Source of the DNA: Planctomycetota bacterium
GTDB lineage: Bacteria; Planctomycetota; UBA8742; UBA2392
Reading direction: 5' to 3'
DNA: 37,050 nucleotides
Assembly (NCBI GenBank): GCA_020848275.1
Contig: JADLAK010000092.1
Location: 1 to 37,050 of the forward strand
Made by a program: the position numbers and the translations under genes. The notes beneath the pieces are model-generated. The model searched no databases. It worked only from the letters and a program-made list of their open reading frames with translations, and was not told the DNA's origin. Shown here piece after piece: positions 30,489 through 37,050 of the stretch (within the stretch, counting starts at the first letter, position 1; each line of letters opens with the position of its first letter).

Positions 30489-32873
30489 ATGGCTCACGAC
30501 ACTTCACTCACGACCAAACCCAAGTCCGGGGCGATCCGCCGCCAGGTCAAGGGTGAGCCCTTTGTCTGGCTGTCCGGCGGTGCGACGGCCACCGGCATCC
30601 TGATGATTGTCGTGCTGCTGGGTTATGTGATTTTCGAGGGCACACGCACTTTCTGGCCGCAGGACATCGAAGTCTTCGTGGTAGGCGAGAGCCGCTTCAC
30701 AGTCGTTGAATTCCGGGACGAAGCCGGCAACGTGCTGCCGGGGCCGGATGCACCGGGCGCGATAGAGAAAGCCGTCGACGAGGACGGCAACGTGCAGGGC
30801 TCCGACGGCAAACCCTTGGACAGGGCCGGCAAACCCGCGGGCGACAAACCGTTTTTGCCGCTGACGGTCGCCCGCCTGCGCGAAATCGCCGACCGGTTCA
30901 AGGACCGCCCATTGTTTCTCAAGAGCGCCGAGGGTCTGCTCAAAGACGGCGAGCGCACCCTGCCGGCCCAGGAATACCTGGCCTCCGCCGCAAAGGGCCC
31001 GTCGCCTTACATGCTCTACAATGCACAGGGCAAGTTGCAGGGCATCGACGAAGCGTTGGGCAAGCCGCACGCGCGCGACTATGTCGCGCTGATGGGCACG
31101 GTGCGCGCCGACAAGCCTCTGGACGCCCGCGACCTGCCGCGCAAACGCGACGGCACTCCCTGGCAGTCCTACGAACTCTCGCCGCAACCAACCGAGGGCC
31201 TGCTGCGCCAGGGCAACCAGGGCGAGGGCCTGTATACGGGCCAGGAATATTTCATCTGGCTCAAGCAGCAGGTGCCCGACGTCGACGCCTACCGGCGCGA
31301 AAATCCCAGCGGCTACCAGCGTTATGTCGTGGAGCACTTTCAGCCCAGCGGCGTGGCTGAAATTGAACGCCTCGAAAAGGGCGTGCTGACGGGCTGGGTT
31401 GTCGGCATCTACGACGGCGAAAAACCCCTGTCGACGGTCGAAAAAGACGGTCTTGACGGTGTCTGGACGTCCTTCAACCAACGGCTGGACGAGATGCGCA
31501 AGGTCTATCTCAAACGTTATGACCTCGAGCGCAACGCCATTGGCCGGGTCAACTTCGACCTTGACGACCGCAAGCGTGAGTTGCTTGCCGTGCGTTACAA
31601 CAACCGCAAAAGCGGCGAAATGCAGTCCGCCATCGAGAAACTCACTGACGGCTACAGCGACTGGACCCGGGGCCAGCCCGTGGTCAAGGTCAACCCGACA
31701 GGCGATGAACAGGCCGGGCGCAAGGCTTATCAGGACCAGTTGACGCAGTGGCGCAAGGCGCTCGATGGCGTGCTTGACGCCTGGGAAAAGGACACCGCCG
31801 GGCTGGGCCTGAACGATGACCAGAAGAAGGCGCTCAAGGAAGCCCGAAAAATCCAGGAGCGGCGCGGCGACCTGCACGCCATGAACTACGCAATGCTGCG
31901 CTACGAAGTCGACTACCTGCGCGCGCGCGAAAAGCAAGTGACTCTCAAGCTGCGCACGCTAAAGGGCGTCGTCGCCAGCGAGCCGCTGGCCGGCGTGGTG
32001 CGAGGCTTCAAGCCCAATGAGATCGGCTTTACCGGCAAACTCGGCGTTTATTTCGAACGTGTCGGCGAATTCCTGACCGCCGACCCGCGCGAATCCAACA
32101 CCGAAGGCGGCATCTTCATGGTCATCCTTGGAACGCTCGTCATGACCATGGTGATGTGCATCCTGGTGGTGCCCATTGGCGTGATCGCGGCTTTGTACCT
32201 GCGCGAATACGCCAAACAAGGGCCGATCGTCGCGATGGTGCGCATTGCCGTGAACAACCTTGCCGGCGTGCCGTCGATCGTGTTTGGCATGTTCGGCTTT
32301 GGCCTGTTTTGCTTCGTCGTCGGCAGGTCCATCGACCAGATTTTCTTTCCTGAACTCGGCAGCACTCCCACCTTCGGCGGCGGCGGCATCCTCTGGGCTT
32401 CGCTGACGCTGGCCCTGCTTACGGTGCCGGTGGTGGTTGTCGCAACTGAAGAAGCGCTTATCGCCGTTCCTTCCAGCCAGCGCGAAGCCAGCCTCGCCTG
32501 CGGCGCCTCACGTTTTCAGACCATCTGGAACGTTATCCTGCCCCAGGCCATGCCGGGCATCTTGACCGGTACGATCCTGGCGATGGCGCGCGGCGCGGGC
32601 GAAGTCGCGCCTTTAATGCTGGTCGGCGTGGTGAAGTATGCGCCCTATGCGCCCGTCGACGGCGTGCCGCCGTTCTTGCACCTCGAGCGCAAGTTCATGC
32701 ACCTGGGCTTCCACATTTACGACCTTGGTTTCCAGAGCCCCGACGCCGAGAAAACCAAGCCCCTGGTGTTTTCGACCACGCTGGTGCTGATCGTCCTGGT
32801 GGCGCTGCTGAACGTCTTTGCCATCCGCATTCGCAACAAGATTCGCGGCAGGTTGCAGTCCAGTCACGTGTAG
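30489..32873 (+). CDS. pstA: Phosphate ABC transporter permease PstA, long form
   Basis: A 794-residue inner-membrane subunit; short PstA proteins are about 300. TM1 lies near 30-52. Residues 55-530 are a periplasmic insertion rich in charged helices. It includes long coiled-coil-like stretches (about 330-400 and 440-500, such as [20 protein letters not shown]). The permease core begins near 538 ([20 protein letters not shown]), with [15 protein letters not shown], the PstA hallmark. The EAA loop is [20 protein letters not shown] (about 655-675), followed by [14 protein letters not shown]. The last TM is [19 protein letters not shown]. The start at ATG 30489 has only GAGAA upstream, because a repeat array abuts it. 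It pairs with the enlarged PstC; both insertions sit between TM1 and the core. Confidence 0.92.
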   Translation: MAHDTSLTTKPKSGAIRRQVKGEPFVWLSGGATATGILMIVVLLGYVIFEGTRTFWPQDIEVFVVGESRFTVVEFRDEAGNVLPGPDAPGAIEKAVDEDGNVQGSDGKPLDRAGKPAGDKPFLPLTVARLREIADRFKDRPLFLKSAEGLLKDGERTLPAQEYLASAAKGPSPYMLYNAQGKLQGIDEALGKPHARDYVALMGTVRADKPLDARDLPRKRDGTPWQSYELSPQPTEGLLRQGNQGEGLYTGQEYFIWLKQQVPDVDAYRRENPSGYQRYVVEHFQPSGVAEIERLEKGVLTGWVVGIYDGEKPLSTVEKDGLDGVWTSFNQRLDEMRKVYLKRYDLERNAIGRVNFDLDDRKRELLAVRYNNRKSGEMQSAIEKLTDGYSDWTRGQPVVKVNPTGDEQAGRKAYQDQLTQWRKALDGVLDAWEKDTAGLGLNDDQKKALKEARKIQERRGDLHAMNYAMLRYEVDYLRAREKQVTLKLRTLKGVVASEPLAGVVRGFKPNEIGFTGKLGVYFERVGEFLTADPRESNTEGGIFMVILGTLVMTMVMCILVVPIGVIAALYLREYAKQGPIVAMVRIAVNNLAGVPSIVFGMFGFGLFCFVVGRSIDQIFFPELGSTPTFGGGGILWASLTLALLTVPVVVVATEEALIAVPSSQREASLACGASRFQTIWNVILPQAMPGILTGTILAMARGAGEVAPLMLVGVVKYAPYAPVDGVPPFLHLERKFMHLGFHIYDLGFQSPDAEKTKPLVFSTTLVLIVLVALLNVFAIRIRNKIRGRLQSSHV

Positions 32874-32905
32874 CCGCACAAAGTGCCCAGTTGGAGGTTG
32901 CACCC

Positions 32906-33781
32906 ATGAACGAGATAGCCGAAACTGCCCTGCCTGTGGAAAACCGGCCGGACAAAGAGATCAAGCTGAACCTAGCCGACTCGTTGCCAAAAAATGGCAA
33001 CGGCAGCGGCCATGATAGCGCCGCAACCGAATCGATCATCCGCGTCAAGGACTTCAACCTGTGGTACGGCAAGTCCCACGCGCTCAAGAACATCAACATC
33101 GAGTTCCCGCGCAACCGCGTCACGGCGCTGATTGGCCCCTCGGGCTGCGGCAAGTCGACTTTGCTGCGCAGCATCAACCGCATGAACGACCTGATCGACG
33201 GCATCCGCTACGAGGGCCAGATCCTGCTGGGCGACCAGGACATCTACGCGCGCGACCAGGACGTGATCCAGCTTCGACGCCACTGCGGCATGGTGTTCCA
33301 GAAGACCAACCCGTTCCCGAAGTCGATCTTCGAGAACGTGATCTACGCGCGGCGCATCAGCGGCGAAAACAACAAACGCAAGCTTGCCGAGATCGTCGAG
33401 AGTTCTCTTAAGCGCACGGCGCTGTGGGATGAAGTCCACACCCGCCTGCACGAAAACGCGACGGCCATGTCCGGCGGCCAGCAGCAGCGCCTGTGTATTG
33501 CGCGCGCGATTGCCAATGAGCCCGACGTGCTGTTGATGGACGAACCGTGCTCGGCCCTGGACCCGATTGCGACGGCGAAGATCGAAGAACTCATCCTTGA
33601 ACTGCGCCAGCAATTCACGGTCGTGATCGTGACCCACAACATGCAGCAGGCCGCCCGCGTCGCGGATTACACAGCGTTCATGTACCTCGGCCAGCTTGTC
33701 GAAATGGGCCCGACCTCGGAGATGTTCCTCAAGCCCAAGCTCAAGCAGACGGAAGATTACATCACGGGGAGGTTCGGCTAA
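32906..33781 (+). CDS. pstB: Phosphate ABC transporter ATP-binding protein
   Basis: A 291-residue ATPase that drives phosphate import through PstCA. Walker [10 protein letters not shown] (77-85), Q-loop [13 protein letters not shown], signature MSGGQQQR (Met instead of the usual Leu), Walker [14 protein letters not shown] and H-loop [13 protein letters not shown] are all present. The typical PstB tail DYITGRFG closes the protein. It is longer than E. coli PstB (257) by a charged, low-complexity N-terminal stretch of about 40 residues before [12 protein letters not shown]. The ATG at 32906 follows TTGGAGGT with good spacing; a TTG at 32891 overlaps this ribosome site and is not the start. It is last in pstSCAB. 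No phoU follows. Confidence 0.96.
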   Translation: MNEIAETALPVENRPDKEIKLNLADSLPKNGNGSGHDSAATESIIRVKDFNLWYGKSHALKNINIEFPRNRVTALIGPSGCGKSTLLRSINRMNDLIDGIRYEGQILLGDQDIYARDQDVIQLRRHCGMVFQKTNPFPKSIFENVIYARRISGENNKRKLAEIVESSLKRTALWDEVHTRLHENATAMSGGQQQRLCIARAIANEPDVLLMDEPCSALDPIATAKIEELILELRQQFTVVIVTHNMQQAARVADYTAFMYLGQLVEMGPTSEMFLKPKLKQTEDYITGRFG

Positions 33782-33891
33782 TCGACGACTGCAGGCTTCG
33801 TTTACGAGCCGCTTCGCGATCGGCCTACGGCCTCAACGCTTCGCTCTCAAAACGCGCCACTGGCGCGTTTTGACATCACCGGCAGGTTCGG
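33759..33891 (+). repeat. Duplicated pstB 3' tail flanking a short insert
   Basis: ACATCACGGGGAGGTTCGG at 33759-33777 encodes the end of PstB. ACATCACCGGCAGGTTCGG recurs at 33873-33891 (17 of 19 identical, 114 bases apart). The second copy even reads Phe-Asp-Ile-Thr-Gly-Arg-Phe-Gly-stop in one frame. The DNA between contains a 12-bp-stem hairpin. It looks like a direct repeat flanking an inserted or duplicated segment. Confidence 0.55.
33847..33873 (+). terminator. Candidate terminator of the pst operon
   Basis: TCAAAACGCGCC-ACT-GGCGCGTTTTGA is a perfect 12-bp stem 66 bases after the pstB stop. The T-run lies inside the right arm rather than after it. It may work on either strand between pstB and the convergent toxin-like gene. 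Confidence 0.6.
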
Positions 33892-33910
33892 ATGATCCGC
33901 CTTATGGCGG

Positions 33911-34267
33911 TTATCGCAGGCGGATACGAGCGCCGTCTACTATTGCCAACTTCCCGGGCAGAGCCGCGAGAATGTCGGGTTTTCGTAACAGTATTTCGAC
34001 AGTGCCTATTACGAAGTGGATCGATGCCTTTTTCGGCAGTTGGACTACCACAATCCCGGCGTATTTTGCCGGCGGATACAAGCGGATGTCGCCGAAGTCA
34101 AAGTCGGCGGTGATGATTGCCCGGCCGTTTTTGAGCGCATAAGCCGCAATGTCTGCATCGGGCGCAGCCCCCATGCCAAGATCGCGGCAGTCGACAGCTT
34201 CATGTCCGTGACCGATTAGCTGCCCCGCAACAAATCGAGGCAGGCTCGCGTCTACGATCCATTTCAT
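33911..34267 (-). CDS. DUF5615 PIN-like protein, probable toxin component
   Basis: A 118-residue protein of the DUF5615 (Mut7-C/PIN-like) group. Its acidic residues sit where PIN-like nucleases bind metal: Asp6 in VDASLP, Asp in APDADIAAYA, and ITADFDFGD. The GHGHEAVDCRDLG phrase is typical of the family. The ATG overlaps the stop of the DUF433 gene by four bases (ATGA, 34264-34267), so it is translationally coupled. DUF433-DUF5615 pairs are widely predicted toxin-antitoxin modules, with this protein as the RNase-like toxin. Activity here is inferred. It converges with pstB. Confidence 0.85.
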   Translation of the reverse strand: MKWIVDASLPRFVAGQLIGHGHEAVDCRDLGMGAAPDADIAAYALKNGRAIITADFDFGDIRLYPPAKYAGIVVVQLPKKASIHFVIGTVEILLRKPDILAALPGKLAIVDGARIRLR

Positions 34268-34506
34268 TGAGTCCGCGCCTTCAGCGGTTGAAAAATCAGG
34301 CGGGAAATCTCTTCGCTGGCAAAGGCGATGCAGGCGCGAATGTCCTCCAGCGTCAGGTCGTACTCACGCTGGATATCTTCAACGGAATCGCCGCCAGCCA
34401 GATGATCGAGAACAACTGTTACGGGGGTGCGAGTACCCCGAACCACGGGCTTCCCGTGACAGATCTTGGAGTCAATTACGATGCGCGGCTTCATGGCAGC
34501 CATCAT
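34264..34506 (-). CDS. DUF433 protein, probable antitoxin
   Basis: An 80-residue DUF433 protein. The N-terminal ICHGKPVVRGTRTPV is the family signature, followed by a helix-turn-helix-like region (SVEDIQREYDLTLEDIRACI). It is the upstream partner of the DUF5615 gene and overlaps it by four bases. In such pairs this small protein is taken as the antitoxin and DNA-binding autoregulator. The start is ambiguous: ATG-ATG at 34506 and 34503, or ATG 34494 (MKPRIVIDSK). GGGGG just before 34506 is too close to be an ideal ribosome site for it and fits 34494 better. Confidence 0.85.
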   Translation of the reverse strand: MMAAMKPRIVIDSKICHGKPVVRGTRTPVTVVLDHLAGGDSVEDIQREYDLTLEDIRACIAFASEEISRLIFQPLKARTQ

Positions 34507-34684
34507 AACCCCCGACGCTCAAACTGGGCAAGCAACCCTCAACGGTTGTCCGTTGCCATTCTGGCGGCTTTGCACGTAACTGCCGTCAAAACGAACACTA
34601 ACGCACGCTTACAAAGCCACGCGACGTCGCTTCCTTTTTAATGATAAAAGAGAAGTCGACCGCTGACCTGACCAGAGAGCGAAA

Positions 34685-36838
34685 ATGGGCGACAACATCA
34701 CCTTCAAAATCCTGAAAAAACACCTCGTCGAGGGCGAACTGAAAGCCGGCAAGGAAGTCGGCATCCGCATCGACCAGACACTGACCCAGGACGCCACCGG
34801 CACCATGGCGTACCTGCAATTCGAATCCATCGGCATCGACCGCGTACAGACGGAACTCTCCGTCAGCTACGTCGACCACAACATGCTGCAGGACGATTTC
34901 AAAAACGCCGACGACCACCGTTATTTGCAGTCGGTCGCGGCACGTTACGGCCTGTGGTTCTCGCGTCCCGGCAACGGCATCTGCCACCAGGTGCACCGCG
35001 AGCGCTTCGGCAAGCCCGGCGCAACGCTGCTCGGCAGCGACAGCCACACGCCCACCAGCGGCGGGCTCGGCAGCATCGCCATGGGCGGCGGCGGCCTCGA
35101 TATCGCGATTGCCATGGCGGGCGCGCCGTTCTTCCTCAAGACGCCGTCTGTACTCGGCGTCAAACTTACCGGCAAACTGCAGGACTGGGTCGCAGGCAAA
35201 GACATTATCCTCGAAGTGCTGCGCTGCCTCACTTGCGGCGGCGGCTCGGGCAAAGTCGTCGAGTACTACGGGCCGGGCGTCGAGAGCCTGCCGATTTCCG
35301 ACCGCTTCACGGTCACGAACATGGGCGCGGAACTCGGCGCTACCACCAGCATCTTCCCCAGCGACAATTTGACCAAGGCCTACCTGAAGTCGCAGGGCCG
35401 CGAGAAGGATTGGACTGAGCTGAAACCTGACGCCGACGCCAAGTACGACCGCATCACCATCAAGCTGCACGAGAAAAATCAGGCGCGCAACATTGCGGCG
35501 CTGAAGGAACGCGCGCAGGGCCTGAAGATCGGCGCGGCGGACAAGGACGGCAACGTCGAGTGCAGCTTCGACGGCCTCGAGATCGACCTGACCAAACTTG
35601 AACCGCTGCTTGCGGCGCCGCACTTCCCCGACAACGTCTACAAAGTGACGGAACTCGACAAGGACGGCCCGGTCACCATTGAAGTGCGCGACACCAAAGG
35701 CGCCGTTAGCAAGACCTTTCCCAAGGGCATCCCGGTTCAGCAGGTAACGGTGGGAAGCTGCACCAACTCGAGCTTCCACGACCTGACGGTTGTCGCCGAA
35801 ACCCTCAAGGGCAAGGTGGTTCACCCGAACCTGAGCATGACCGTGACGCCGGGCAGCATGCAGGTGTACGAGACAATCGCGAAATCGGGCGCCCTGAGCG
35901 ACCTGATTTCGTCCGGCTGCCGCATCCTTGAAAGCGCGTGCGGGCCGTGCATCGGCATGGGCCAGGCGCCGCCGTCGGGCGCAGTCAGCGTACGCAGCTT
36001 CAACCGCAACTTTGAAGGCCGCAGCGGCACCATGGACGCGCTGGTTTTCCTCGCCAGCCCCGAAACCTGCGTTGCGGCGGCTGTCTTCGGCAAAATCACG
36101 GACCCGCGCAAGCTTGGCAAGTACAAGCGCACGCCGGATGTCGCGAAGTTCGAGGCCAACGACCGCATGCTGATTCCGCCCGTCGCTGAGGCGGTCGCGC
36201 ACACGGTCGAAATCATCCGCGGACCGAACATCAAACCGCTGCCGAACTTCACGCCTATCAAAGACACGCTCAAGGGCGTGATCGGGCTGAAGGCCGGCGA
36301 CAATATTTCGACGGACCACATCATGCCTGCGGGCGCAAAGGTGCTGCCGCTGCGCAGCAACATCCCGGCGATCAGCGAATTCACTTTTGCGCGTCTCGAC
36401 GAAAAGTTCCCGGCGCGAGCATCAAAACTGCGCGACGAAGGCAAGGACCTGCTGATCGTCGGCGGCGTGAACTACGGCCAGGGATCGTCGCGCGAACATG
36501 CGGCGCTGGCGCCGTACTTCCTGGGCGTCCGCGCGAAGCTGGTCAAAGACGTCAACCGCATTCACCGCAGCAACCTCGTCAACTTCGGGATTTTGCCGCT
36601 GACGTTCGTCAATGCGAAGGATTACGACAGCATCGAGCAAGGCGACGAGTGGGAGATTTCCGGCGTGCGGGGCGCGCTCAGCGGCGACGGAACAACCCTG
36701 GACGTGAAGTTGAAACGCGGCGCGAAATCATGGACGGTGCAGGCCAAGTACGACCTGAGCAAACGCGAACGGGAAGTGATCCTCGCGGGCGGCCTGCTGA
36801 ACTACTCACGCAACGCCAACGGCGGCGCACCCGCGTAA
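34685..36838 (+). CDS. acn: Aconitate hydratase
   Basis: A 717-residue [4Fe-4S] enzyme of the citric acid cycle (citrate to isocitrate), cytoplasmic. Cluster ligands are Cys359 in VGSCTNSS and Cys419/Cys422 in ACGPCIG, with canonical spacing. Substrate and active-site motifs are present: DQTLTQDATGTMAYLQFE, the GSDSHTPTSGGLGSIAMG loop, and YGQGSSREHAAL in the swivelling C-terminal domain. The order and length fit the shorter bacterial/Aquifex-type aconitases rather than the 850-900-residue AcnA or AcnB. A homoaconitase or isopropylmalate-isomerase-like activity cannot be excluded from sequence, but the fused large and small domains favour aconitase. ATG 34685 follows GAGAG. It is monocistronic, with a 178-bp leader that holds no gene. 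Confidence 0.93.
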   Translation: MGDNITFKILKKHLVEGELKAGKEVGIRIDQTLTQDATGTMAYLQFESIGIDRVQTELSVSYVDHNMLQDDFKNADDHRYLQSVAARYGLWFSRPGNGICHQVHRERFGKPGATLLGSDSHTPTSGGLGSIAMGGGGLDIAIAMAGAPFFLKTPSVLGVKLTGKLQDWVAGKDIILEVLRCLTCGGGSGKVVEYYGPGVESLPISDRFTVTNMGAELGATTSIFPSDNLTKAYLKSQGREKDWTELKPDADAKYDRITIKLHEKNQARNIAALKERAQGLKIGAADKDGNVECSFDGLEIDLTKLEPLLAAPHFPDNVYKVTELDKDGPVTIEVRDTKGAVSKTFPKGIPVQQVTVGSCTNSSFHDLTVVAETLKGKVVHPNLSMTVTPGSMQVYETIAKSGALSDLISSGCRILESACGPCIGMGQAPPSGAVSVRSFNRNFEGRSGTMDALVFLASPETCVAAAVFGKITDPRKLGKYKRTPDVAKFEANDRMLIPPVAEAVAHTVEIIRGPNIKPLPNFTPIKDTLKGVIGLKAGDNISTDHIMPAGAKVLPLRSNIPAISEFTFARLDEKFPARASKLRDEGKDLLIVGGVNYGQGSSREHAALAPYFLGVRAKLVKDVNRIHRSNLVNFGILPLTFVNAKDYDSIEQGDEWEISGVRGALSGDGTTLDVKLKRGAKSWTVQAKYDLSKREREVILAGGLLNYSRNANGGAPA

Positions 36839-36842
36839 TGTG

Positions 36843-36865
36843 GCTGGGGCCTTCGGGCCCCCAGC
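36843..36865 (+). terminator. Candidate hairpin after acn
   Basis: GCTGGGG-CCTTCGGGC-CCCCAGC forms at least a 7-bp stem, with a UUCG-like tip, four bases past the acn stop. It has no following T-run. It may terminate weakly or protect the mRNA end. Confidence 0.5.
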
Positions 36866-36936
36866 GCGACGCGCCAGGTAACTTCCGCTGGGTCCTGGAG
36901 GCCCGGCCACGAAAAACCTGCCGCGCCGCGGGATTT

Positions 36937-37050
36937 TTACGGCGGTTTCGGGGTTTTCCTTAGCAGCGCTTCCAGCGTTTCGGTTTCGCGCATCGACTTG
37001 ATCCGGCTCCACGATTTCGGCGGGCGCTCGTCGATCGGGACTGTCCCCGC
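36937..37050 (-). CDS. C-terminal fragment of an unrecognised protein
   Basis: A minus-strand frame enters from the right edge and encodes 37 residues (AGTVPIDERPPKSWSRIKSM, then RETETLEALLRKTPKPP) before TAA at 36939-36937. The charged helical sequence and GC-biased codons resemble a genuine C-terminus, and the gene would converge on acn. The family cannot be told from this fragment. Confidence 0.55.
   Translation of the reverse strand, partial: AGTVPIDERPPKSWSRIKSMRETETLEALLRKTPKPP

Noticed and set aside
34625..34665. AT-rich imperfect palindrome upstream of acn as an iron-responsive RNA element
   Set aside because: The pairing is imperfect, and IRE-type loops are not established for bacterial aconitase leaders. 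It may be promoter DNA.
1..37050. tRNA, rRNA, transposase, integrase or riboswitch in the gaps
   Set aside because: I read all intergenic stretches on both strands and saw no cloverleaf with a TTCGA-type arm, no rRNA motifs, no transposase motifs and no recognisable riboswitch core. A covariance-model scan was not possible here.

Overview
The window is GC-rich chromosomal DNA from a diderm (Gram-negative type) bacterium. It carries gmhB (LPS heptose biosynthesis), a Wzz/GumC-type chain-length protein, lipoproteins with lipoboxes, and very large secreted proteins. The W..CGPF sandwich module, DUF3857/transglutaminase proteins, C-terminal sorting signals and abundant palindromic intergenic repeats suggest an environmental lineage such as Planctomycetota or a relative. 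That placement is an inference, since no rRNA or other phylogenetic marker lies in the window. I see no rRNA, tRNA, transposase, integrase, CRISPR array or prophage.

Left part (1-12.6 kb). On the minus strand, a Wzz/GumC-like protein is followed directly by the start of a lipoprotein that runs off the left edge; this looks like a polysaccharide-export operon. Next are a leucyl aminopeptidase (pepA) and two tandem plus-strand secreted giants of 1273 and 1238 residues. The first giant keeps a complete transglutaminase-like Cys-His-Asp triad. The second has lost the Cys and the His. A small minus-strand lipoprotein converges on them.

Middle (12.6-26.2 kb). A solitary nuoM (complex I subunit M) is followed by a short-chain dehydrogenase. 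Two tandem minus-strand secreted paralogues come next (960 and 1001 residues). Each has four repeat units of about 160 residues with Asp/Asn-rich calcium-loop-like motifs, then an IPT/TIG-like domain, then a Cys-containing C-terminal sorting signal. After these lie gmhB, a NodI/NodJ-type ABC exporter pair, and a Gly/Pro-rich secreted von Willebrand A protein.

Right part (26.2-37 kb). A phosphate-uptake operon pstS-pstC-pstA-pstB carries unusually enlarged PstC and PstA permeases and has no phoU nearby. It is followed by a DUF433/DUF5615 toxin-antitoxin-like pair, aconitate hydratase, and the C-terminal end of an unknown minus-strand protein at the right edge.

Intergenic DNA is rich in palindromes. 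The main ones are a perfect 24-bp inverted repeat filling the gmhB/ABC divergent promoter, a composite repeat found twice (12640-12781 and 23371-23521), a 16-bp-stem hairpin between pstS and pstC, a CACG-rich array before pstA, and a duplicated pstB 3' tail. Several of these sit within a few bases of start codons that lack a Shine-Dalgarno sequence. Clear rho-independent terminators follow pepA, the 1001-residue secreted protein and the VWA gene.
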